DNA from: an uncultured Methanomassiliicoccaceae archaeon
GTDB lineage: Archaea; Thermoplasmatota; Thermoplasmata; Methanomassiliicoccales; Methanomethylophilaceae
NCBI GenBank assembly: GCA_945492685.1
Contig: CALYUZ010000040.1
Coordinates: forward strand, 1 to 7,167
Reading direction: 5' to 3'
Length of the DNA: 7,167 nt
In this document: one piece after another, positions 1 to 5,403 of the stretch
How positions within the stretch are numbered: position 1 is the first letter of the stretch
Layout of the letters: each line of letters starts with the position of its first letter
The notes under the pieces: model-generated
The model's database searches: none
The model's input: the letters and a program-made list of their open reading frames with translations, nothing else
Told to the model about the DNA's origin: nothing
Translations under genes and position numbers: made by a program

Positions 1-31
1 GTCTGCTTCGCATGGAGTAGGAAATCGGTGA

Positions 32-1054
32 TTAGACAACTTTGTCGATATCCCCCGGGAGGAAGGATCCACTATTGCAAACAACAATGCTGTCATCACG
101 AATCTCCATGACATCGATCCTCATGCTTTTGGTGTAGTCTGCGTGCATGATTGCATTGCTGATCATTTCACGGATGCTTCTCGGATCATATGTGAGCATC
201 TCCGTAGCTGCGAGGCTGTCGGACACACGTTGGTATGTCAGATTACGTATGTGGGAATATACCTTCTCAGCGGCAAGGAGGAATGGCATGGTGCAATGTT
301 CATGGCCCAGGGGCGTTCCGTCTTCCTTCTTGTATATCCAGCTGATCCACACTTGGGCGCCGAATAGCCCAATCGTCGATTTTCCCAGAAGTAGGACTGC
401 GGCATTGGTCAGTCTGCCGTTATACATCAGGTTTATATGAGTCAGGAATTCACTGTCATTGCAGTTCCTCATAAAATCTGCAGAATCAGGATTCTTCAGA
501 TAGTGCTTCTCCCTCATGTAAGCAATTGCTTCTGGGTCAAGGTCGTCTATACTTACATCGTTAAGCCAATGTGACCAGTCGTTCCCCAGATGTTGGATGC
601 GGTTGATTTTGTCGAGATTGAGGGCAGATAGGCTTTCTCCCTCTCTGTCATAGGCTATTCCTTTGTATGTGACAACAGTTCCGGGTGATGAGGGGATTTG
701 AAGTGCGATCACTCTTTTCCCGTCCAATGTCAACTCGTAGATCTCAGTGTATGTTATCCTATTGGTTATCTGATCTGCCAGATCTTTTTTGAGTTCATTG
801 CGGGTTTTTATGTTTGGAAGTGCGGAAGTTCCCACAACATCGTGATTATCCTTCACTCCTAGGAGCATCCATGCACAGTCCGTTCCTTTCAATGATGCTT
901 CGTTGGATAGGGCTGAGAAGTACTTTCCGAGTTCGTTCTTGTCCACCTGGTTCTTCATCTCTTTGAGTTCGAAAACCTCGTCTTCTTGAGACTTGTTCAG
1001 AAGATCGATCACGATCCTCTTCAGGTCTGAAATCTGGTAGATGTTGGCAGACAT
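32..1054 (-). CDS. AlbA_2 (Schlafen-type) domain protein with truncated RecG-like ATPase C-terminus
   Basis: A 340-residue protein. Residues about 15-155 look like an AlbA_2 (Schlafen AAA-4 type) nucleic-acid-binding domain: an acidic/basic motif DEVFELKE at 25-32, the segment SALSNEASLKGTDCAWMLLGV at 47-67, and a strand pair ending in YKGIAYDREG at 130-139. Residues about 290-340 begin the HATPase_c_4 domain typical of these putative helicase-like transcriptional regulators: EMISNAIMHADYT at 296-308 is the N-box, and NSGSFLPGD at 327-335 is the G-box. Family members usually run well past this point, with the rest of the ATPase fold and often a winged helix, but here a TAA follows DKVV. Either the protein is C-terminally truncated or the gene is broken; only 31 bp beyond the stop are visible. 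The ATG start has a TATA-like box about 27 bp upstream and no Shine-Dalgarno, which suggests a leaderless mRNA. Base composition is clearly more AT-rich than in the neighbouring genes, consistent with acquisition. The cellular role is unknown; regulation or defence are guesses. Confidence 0.
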   Translation of the reverse strand: MSANIYQISDLKRIVIDLLNKSQEDEVFELKEMKNQVDKNELGKYFSALSNEASLKGTDCAWMLLGVKDNHDVVGTSALPNIKTRNELKKDLADQITNRITYTEIYELTLDGKRVIALQIPSSPGTVVTYKGIAYDREGESLSALNLDKINRIQHLGNDWSHWLNDVSIDDLDPEAIAYMREKHYLKNPDSADFMRNCNDSEFLTHINLMYNGRLTNAAVLLLGKSTIGLFGAQVWISWIYKKEDGTPLGHEHCTMPFLLAAEKVYSHIRNLTYQRVSDSLAATEMLTYDPRSIREMISNAIMHADYTKSMRIDVMEIRDDSIVVCNSGSFLPGDIDKVV

Positions 1055-1076
1055 GATATCTGAAAATACTTCTTTG

Positions 1077-1085
1077 TATTTTAAA
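1077..1085 (-). promoter_or_regulatory. Putative TATA box of the AlbA_2 gene
   Basis: On the minus strand this reads TTTAAAATA, centred about 27 bp before the ATG at 1054. That is the archaeal spacing for transcription starting at or next to the start codon. It lies just upstream of the nop5 stop codon (gene direction: nop5 stop at 1090-1092, then this box), so the AlbA_2 gene probably has its own promoter although it is only 35 bp downstream of nop5. Confidence 0.5.
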
Positions 1086-1089
1086 TGGT

Positions 1090-2193
1090 TTAGGTCCTCT
1101 TCGGACCCTTCCCGCCCTTCCTGTTCTTCGGCTTCCCTTTGCCCTTGTTGTTCTTCTGGGGCTTCTTCGGGGGATCCGGATACCTTCTCTTGATGTCCTC
1201 GACCCTCTTCTTGAATTCATCGTTGAGGATGTCCCCACGGAATTCCCCATGGTACTGGTCGATCTTCGCCGCTATCAGGACCTTTCCTGCCAGTGCGCGT
1301 GCGATGTTCCCCCTCTGCCAGTAGGGTGCCCTGTGGATGTCGGGGTGCTGGTAGATGACTCCGTGCTTGGGTCCCTTCTTGCCGGACCTGAGATGCCTGA
1401 ACATGGCCTTCTCCGCTCCGAGGAGCTGGACGGTTGATGACGGGAGTGTGGAGAGTCTCTCCAATCCTCCTGCGAGGGAGATCATCCTCGCTGCCAGTGG
1501 TCCTCCCAGCATGGCGCACATGTTGGGGCAGGTGGCCTCGACGATCCCCTGGATGTACTCCTCCGTACGTGCCCTGTCGTCGTACAGGCGGTAGAGGGTG
1601 TCGGCCAGGTCCTGGACCGCACGCATGTCGTCGGGGTCGAACTCCGATCCGATGGACTCGATCTCGATCCCCAGTTCCTCGATTATACCCTCCCTATCAC
1701 CGTATCTGGCGATCAGGTCGGCATACTTCTCGTCGTGGGCGTAGTCGGCGAGTTCGGGGAAGTGCATCCCGTACCACTCGTGGAGGCGTTCGTTGTACAG
1801 GTTGATTGTCGCGATCTGGTCGTCCAGGTTCCTTATGGCCTGCACAAGGTTCCTGTCCCTGGGAACGGGTTCGGACGTCCTGAGCTTCCCGAGACCCATC
1901 ATGACCTCGTGCATGAACGCGTCGTCGTAGCCGTACTTCTGCGGTGTGATGAAGGATGAGTCGAACAGCTCCGGTTTACCGAGTTCGGACTGTCTGCGGT
2001 CGGATACCGCCACCTTCCCTTCGACGATGGATGCCAATTCCCTCTCCTCGTCGAGGATGGAGCCCCTCTGGACCGCGGCGAGCTTCTCCGCCACAGCCTG
2101 TGCGTCGTGGGGCATGAGCCTCTTCTCGATTATCTTCCCCGATTTCTCGTCGCAGAGGAACACACCGAACCATTTCGTCACGATTATTGCCAT
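1090..2193 (-). CDS. nop5: Nop5/Nop56-related box C/D sRNP core protein
   Basis: A 367-residue protein. In the family, Nop5 binds L7Ae and the box C/D guide RNA and positions fibrillarin for 2'-O-methylation of rRNA and tRNA. Residues 1-110 form the N-terminal fibrillarin-contact region (MAIIVTKWFG start). Residues about 115-215 form the helical coiled-coil region used for dimerisation. Residues about 216-335 are the Nop RNA-binding domain, with the diagnostic stretches CPNMCAMLGGPLAARMIS at 222-239, GAEKAMFRHL at 259-268, PKHGVIYQHP at 275-284 and RGNIARALAGK at 294-304. The tail from 336 is lysine/glycine/proline-rich and basic, as in other Nop5 proteins. The ATG is supported by a GAGG eight bases upstream and lies 2 bp after the aldolase stop; the open frame continues upstream only as out-of-family sequence over the aldolase gene. 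It is the last gene of an operon with mtnA-like and aldolase genes. Fibrillarin, the usual partner gene, is not next to it here. Confidence 0.96.
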   Translation of the reverse strand: MAIIVTKWFGVFLCDEKSGKIIEKRLMPHDAQAVAEKLAAVQRGSILDEERELASIVEGKVAVSDRRQSELGKPELFDSSFITPQKYGYDDAFMHEVMMGLGKLRTSEPVPRDRNLVQAIRNLDDQIATINLYNERLHEWYGMHFPELADYAHDEKYADLIARYGDREGIIEELGIEIESIGSEFDPDDMRAVQDLADTLYRLYDDRARTEEYIQGIVEATCPNMCAMLGGPLAARMISLAGGLERLSTLPSSTVQLLGAEKAMFRHLRSGKKGPKHGVIYQHPDIHRAPYWQRGNIARALAGKVLIAAKIDQYHGEFRGDILNDEFKKRVEDIKRRYPDPPKKPQKNNKGKGKPKNRKGGKGPKRT

Positions 2194-2195
2194 AA

Positions 2196-2801
2196 TCACA
2201 TCCTCGACAGTTTCTCGATCTCGTCCGCGGGGAGGTCCTCCACATCGCCGACGAGCAGTTGCAGTCTGGCCTGGAACTCCAGCTCCTCCATCCTGTTGTA
2301 GGCCTCCTCCAGGGTGTGTCCCTGTGTGAGGGCACCGTGCCTGGCCATGAGCATCGCCTTCGCATCGGAGTGCTCGGCGACCGCATCCACCAGTTCCTGG
2401 GATCCGGGTGTGAAGTAGCCGATCATGGGGACGGAGCCCAGGAGAAGAACTCCCTCGGGGGTGATGTTGCACTTGATGGGCTCGTTCCTGACGGCCAGGG
2501 TGGTGCAGTGCAGGGGGTGGCAGTGGACCACCGCGCCCGTGTCGGGGTTGGCGTTGTAGAGTGCGAGGTGGAACCTGTGCTCGATCGAGGGTTTCCCATC
2601 GGAGAGGACTGATCCGTCGGTCCCGATGAGTACCATGTCCTCGGGCTGGAGCAGTCCCTTGTTCCTTCCCGAGGGTGTTATGAGAACCTCGGAATCACCG
2701 ATCCTGACGCTCATGTTGCCTCCCGCGGAGACGGTGAGCTGTCTGTCGTAGAGCATCTTGCAGACGGATGCCAGCTTCTCCCTGGCATATCTCTCGTTCA
2801 C
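2196..2801 (-). CDS. Class II aldolase/adducin family sugar-phosphate aldolase (fuculose-1-phosphate aldolase-like)
   Basis: A 201-residue protein, close to the usual length of FucA-type zinc aldolases. Visible motifs: GGNMS at 27-31 and TPSG at 42-45 (phosphate/DHAP binding), E74 (the position of the catalytic Glu73 of E. coli FucA), HCH at 93-95 supplying two zinc ligands, and RHG at 154-156 with H155 as the third zinc ligand. The family cleaves ketose 1-phosphates to DHAP and an aldehyde in the cytoplasm. Archaeal relatives are annotated as L-fuculose-phosphate aldolase. Here the gene overlaps the stop of an MtnA-type isomerase by 4 bp (GTGA), so the likely substrate is 5-deoxyribulose 1-phosphate or 5-methylthioribulose 1-phosphate, giving DHAP plus acetaldehyde or methylthioacetaldehyde. 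That substrate is inferred from the pairing. MtnB, the dehydratase homologue in the same fold, is the main alternative, but the Glu at 74 favours aldolase. The start is GTG, with GGTGA 5 bases upstream. Confidence 0.93.
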   Translation of the reverse strand: MNERYAREKLASVCKMLYDRQLTVSAGGNMSVRIGDSEVLITPSGRNKGLLQPEDMVLIGTDGSVLSDGKPSIEHRFHLALYNANPDTGAVVHCHPLHCTTLAVRNEPIKCNITPEGVLLLGSVPMIGYFTPGSQELVDAVAEHSDAKAMLMARHGALTQGHTLEEAYNRMEELEFQARLQLLVGDVEDLPADEIEKLSRM

Positions 2802-3796
2802 TGCATCACCTTGTGGATCTCATCGGGTGTCAGGATCCCCTTCTCGGTGATGAATCCGGTGACGAACTCCGCGGGTGTGACGTCGAAGGCGGGATTCAAT
2901 GCCTTGGAGCCAACGGGTGCGATCCTGATGTCCTTCACCATGGTAACCTCCTCCTCTGCCCTCTGTTCGATGACGATGTCCTTTCCGGTCTTCGTGGAGA
3001 AGTCGAATGTGGAGATGGGTGCCGCCACGTAGAATGGGATGCCGAAGTGCTTGGCGACGATGGCCTTGTCGAACGTTCCGATCTTGTTGGCGAAGTCCCC
3101 ATTGGCGGCGATCCTGTCGGCACCGGTTATGATCATGTCCACGCCCTGGGCCATGTAGTATGCGGATGCCCCATCGGGGATGATGGCATGGTCGATGCCC
3201 TCCTGGTTGAGCTCCCATGCGGTGAGCTGCATCCCCTGGAGGCGGGGCCTGGTCTCGGATGCATAGACGAAGAACTTCTTTCCCTGCTCGTGCGCCTTCC
3301 TCATGGGTGCCAGTGCCGTTCCGACATCCACTGTGGCGAGTGCCCCGGCGTTGCAGTGGGTCATGAGTTTCATCCCGTCCTCGATGAGTTCCGCTCCGTA
3401 TTCACCGATGAGGGTGCACTTGTCCACCATCATCTGTGCGTATCCGTCCGCGGCCTCCACGGGGTCCGCTCCGTCCTTCAGTTTGGAGTACATGTGGTCG
3501 ACGGCATAGAACAGGTCGTTGGCGGTGGGTCTGGCGGCCTTGATGTCCTTCGAGGCCTTGTCGAGGTCGCATCCCTTCAGGGCCGCCATGCACATGGCGT
3601 AGGCGGCGGTGGCACCGATCGACGGGGCTCCGCGGGTGGTCATGTTGCGGATGGCCTCCGCGATGTCCAGATAGTCGTCGAAATCCACCAGTACGATCCT
3701 GGCCGGAAGCTCCCTCTGGTCGATCATGCGGACCTTTCCGTCCTGGAACCATACCGCTCTGATGTCGCATCTCTCTCCGTCGATTGTGGCTTTCAT
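2798..3796 (-). CDS. mtnA: S-methyl-5-thioribose-1-phosphate isomerase (MtnA-type)
   Basis: A 332-residue protein of the aIF2B/MtnA fold. Numbered from the ATG at 3796, diagnostic MtnA features are RGAPSIG at 55-61, THCNAG at 146-151 with the catalytic Cys148, ETRPRLQGM at 181-189, and GADRIAANGD at 225-234 with the catalytic Asp227. These match the Cys160/Asp240 pair of Bacillus MtnA and separate it from the eIF2B regulatory subunits. Known reaction: 5-methylthioribose 1-phosphate to 5-methylthioribulose 1-phosphate; family members can also use 5-deoxyribose 1-phosphate. It is the first gene of the operon, overlaps the aldolase by 4 bp, and is divergent from an HTH-V4R regulator. A GTG at 3805 could extend it by three residues (Met-Gln-Gln), but AAGGTG directly upstream of the ATG looks like the Shine-Dalgarno and would contain that GTG, so the ATG is preferred. 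Ribose-1,5-bisphosphate isomerase is a less likely alternative. Confidence 0.94.
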   Translation of the reverse strand: MKATIDGERCDIRAVWFQDGKVRMIDQRELPARIVLVDFDDYLDIAEAIRNMTTRGAPSIGATAAYAMCMAALKGCDLDKASKDIKAARPTANDLFYAVDHMYSKLKDGADPVEAADGYAQMMVDKCTLIGEYGAELIEDGMKLMTHCNAGALATVDVGTALAPMRKAHEQGKKFFVYASETRPRLQGMQLTAWELNQEGIDHAIIPDGASAYYMAQGVDMIITGADRIAANGDFANKIGTFDKAIVAKHFGIPFYVAAPISTFDFSTKTGKDIVIEQRAEEEVTMVKDIRIAPVGSKALNPAFDVTPAEFVTGFITEKGILTPDEIHKVMQ

Positions 3797-3832
3797 CTGC
3801 TGCACCTTATAAACGGCCCATCGACGAACCCG

Positions 3833-3840
3833 TTATAATA
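3833..3840 (-). promoter_or_regulatory. Putative TATA box of the mtnA-aldolase-nop5 operon
   Basis: Reads TATTATAA on the minus strand. A start of transcription about 25 bp downstream would fall near 3808-3812, leaving a short leader that carries the AAGGTG ribosome-binding site before the ATG at 3796. A second AT-rich patch (TTTATAA, near 3806-3812) is too close to the gene to serve as the TATA element for this start. Confidence 0.45.
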
Positions 3841-3842
3841 TG

Positions 3843-3852
3843 TGCGTACGCA
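3843..3852. promoter_or_regulatory. Perfect 10-bp palindrome, candidate operator in the divergent promoter region
   Basis: TGCGTACGCA is its own reverse complement and lies two bases upstream of the mtnA TATA box, where TFB would contact DNA. It overlaps a second palindrome, GCATGC (3850-3855), in an alternating purine-pyrimidine run. The position between divergently transcribed mtnA and the HTH-V4R regulator makes it the best visible operator candidate, but binding is inferred only from position and symmetry. Confidence 0.35.
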
Positions 3853-3961
3853 TGCGCGCGACACAACCCATCGGGAGCGGACCCTATACATCTGGTATTT
3901 AATCAAGGTTGTTGACAAAGTTCCCATTTTTTGAGGTTTGTACATAAAATCGTGCATCGCC

Positions 3962-3969
3962 TTTTTATC
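3962..3969 (+). promoter_or_regulatory. Possible TATA box of the HTH-V4R regulator
   Basis: TTTTTATC is centred about 32 bp upstream of the TTG at 3998 and would suit a nearly leaderless transcript. TACATAAAAT at 3941-3950 is an alternative giving a short leader. The choice depends on the uncertain start of the gene. Confidence 0.3.
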
Positions 3970-3997
3970 TGGTCAGCGGATATTCCATACGATTACT

Positions 3998-4762
3998 TTG
4001 AACGACGGACCACTCACTGATTTCGAGTTATATTATACCAAGAACGGGCTGGTGCAGGTATCGAACGATGTGAGGCGTCGTATCCTTTCCGAACTCAAGG
4101 ACAGGAACCTGTCGCTCACCGAACTGTCCCGTATCATGGGCAAGGCCCAATCCACATTATCCGTCCATCTGGACAAGATGGTCGCGGACGGTCTGATCTC
4201 CGCCCATGACGATCCGGAGGACAGCAGGAGGAAGATCTACTCACTGGTCTCCATCATGCTCGCCCATTCCAAGCCCCCGTCGGACGATTCCATGAACCTG
4301 GCCATCAAGGCCCTGAGTGATTTTGCCAACGATCCCGAGAAGATGCGTGATGCGATCCTCCGTTTCATATTCCTGGGATTCGACGGTATGGGTCTGTCCA
4401 TCGGACCCATGGCACACATCCTCGGAAGGATCCATGCGATGGCCCTGGGAGGTTCGCTCACCGGCTCCAACATAGAGGACACGGTCTCCAACGCCAGGGA
4501 CTACTACAGGCGCATGGGACTCGGAGATGCCAGCGTGTACTCGCTCAAGCCCCTGACGATCATCATCAAGGACGACATGCCCTTCACGGAGGGTTCGGAG
4601 AAGTCCCTCGGTAAGTATGCATCCGGATTCTTCTGCAAGGTCCTCGAGGACGCCACCGGCAAGACGTACGATGTGGTCAGCAGCGAGGTCTTCGGATCGG
4701 AGTTCAACTACTACCGCTTCGTGATGGAGCCTTCCGTGAAGGTCCTGGAGAACAAGAACTGA
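3998..4762 (+). CDS. HTH (ArsR/MarR-like) transcriptional regulator with C-terminal V4R domain
   Basis: A 254-residue protein from the TTG at 3998. Residues about 20-85 form a winged helix: VRRRILSELKDRNLSLTEL leads into the recognition region AQSTLSVHLDKMVADGLI, then a wing with DDPEDSRRKIYSL. Residues about 125-245 resemble a V4R (4-vinyl-reductase-like) ligand-binding domain, with G-rich helices and the closing pattern GFFCKVLEDATGK ... YDVVSSEVFGSEFNYYRFVM. V4R-containing archaeal regulators such as MsvR sense redox state through several cysteines, but only one cysteine (C213) is present here, so a small-molecule ligand is more likely than a thiol switch. The gene is divergent from mtnA, so it may control that operon and itself. 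The start is uncertain: no ATG exists near the N-terminus, and a TTG at 3938 would add 20 residues of no recognisable family sequence. It converges on the reductase gene with a 5-bp gap. Confidence 0.85.
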   Translation: MNDGPLTDFELYYTKNGLVQVSNDVRRRILSELKDRNLSLTELSRIMGKAQSTLSVHLDKMVADGLISAHDDPEDSRRKIYSLVSIMLAHSKPPSDDSMNLAIKALSDFANDPEKMRDAILRFIFLGFDGMGLSIGPMAHILGRIHAMALGGSLTGSNIEDTVSNARDYYRRMGLGDASVYSLKPLTIIIKDDMPFTEGSEKSLGKYASGFFCKVLEDATGKTYDVVSSEVFGSEFNYYRFVMEPSVKVLENKN

Positions 4763-4767
4763 GTTCC

Positions 4768-5403
4768 TCACTCGTATCTCGGTTCGAAGGTCAGGAGCGC
4801 ACCGTTGCCGAGGACCTCGAAGTCCTTCAGCTCCAGCTTTATCCCGTTCTCAGCGACCCATCCCTCGCCGTCGCAGGGTGTCGGAGCGTTCGCTCCGCCG
4901 ATGACGAGTCCTCCCACGAAAACCGAGTAGCGGTCCACCATCCTCGCCTTGAACAATGATGCGATGGTCCTTCCGCCGCCTTCCACGAGGATGCTCTCGA
5001 TCCCTATCTCCTCTGCGAGCTCCTCCATGACCTTCTCGAGGTCGATGGTATCCTTGCCGGCCCTGATGACCTCCTCGCAGTCCCATTCCGTGTCGCAGTC
5101 GTCGAGGGTGACCATGACCGTGGGTGCCCTCTCGTCGAGGACCTGTGCCTCGTCGGGTGTCCTCCCGTGGGGGTCCAGGACGATGCGTATGGGGTTGGTG
5201 TCGTAGTCCCCGTCCTTGATGGTGAGGTGCGGATCATCCGCGATGATCGTTCCCACGCCGACCATGATGGCGTCGTACTTCTTGCGGAGGTTCTTGACCC
5301 TGGTCTTGTCCTCGTCGGATGAGATCCTCACTTGGGTGCGGTCCTCTCCCGCGAGCTTTCCGTCTGCGGACATTGCACAGTTAACGTGGATGAACGGCCT
5401 CAT
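4768..5403 (-). CDS. arfC: 2,5-diamino-6-(ribosylamino)-4(3H)-pyrimidinone 5'-phosphate reductase
   Basis: A 211-residue protein of the RibD C-terminal/dihydrofolate-reductase fold, without a deaminase domain, as in the archaeal/fungal (MJ0671/Rib7) type. It catalyses the NAD(P)H-dependent reduction of the ribosyl side chain early in riboflavin synthesis, which in methanogens also feeds the deazaflavin FO and hence F420. Motifs: NCAMSADGKLAG at 8-19, KYDAIMVGVGTIIADDPHL at 42-60, NPIRIVLDP at 70-78, ILVEGGGRTIASLF at 138-151 (the nucleotide-binding glycine cluster) and GGANAPTPCDGEG at 169-181. The ATG at 5403 is chosen because family sequence begins at MRPFIHVN and GGTGAG lies just upstream; the longer frame only reads across rtcA. 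The gene starts inside the 3' end of rtcA (23-bp overlap), so the two are probably translationally coupled. The role is well supported by motifs. Confidence 0.94.
   Translation of the reverse strand: MRPFIHVNCAMSADGKLAGEDRTQVRISSDEDKTRVKNLRKKYDAIMVGVGTIIADDPHLTIKDGDYDTNPIRIVLDPHGRTPDEAQVLDERAPTVMVTLDDCDTEWDCEEVIRAGKDTIDLEKVMEELAEEIGIESILVEGGGRTIASLFKARMVDRYSVFVGGLVIGGANAPTPCDGEGWVAENGIKLELKDFEVLGNGALLTFEPRYE

Noticed and set aside
846..1250. Minus-strand open frame overlapping the 3' end of nop5 and the 5' end of the AlbA_2 gene
   Set aside because: Arg/Ser-rich out-of-frame translation of the lysine-rich nop5 tail; no start signal and no domain.
2194..2472. Upstream extension of the nop5 reading frame to a 460-residue protein
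   Set aside because: The extra residues are low-complexity, overlap the well-supported aldolase gene in another frame, and family sequence begins exactly at MAIIVTKW with a good ribosome-binding site.
2768..3838. Long plus-strand open frame (356 residues) opposite mtnA
   Set aside because: It is an antisense shadow of a high-GC gene: no recognisable motifs, composition dominated by Gly/Val/His/Asp, and mtnA on the other strand carries all its family signatures.
4241..4771. Minus-strand open frame antisense to the HTH-V4R regulator
   Set aside because: No family motifs, and it lies wholly opposite a gene with clear domains; also overlaps the arfC stop.
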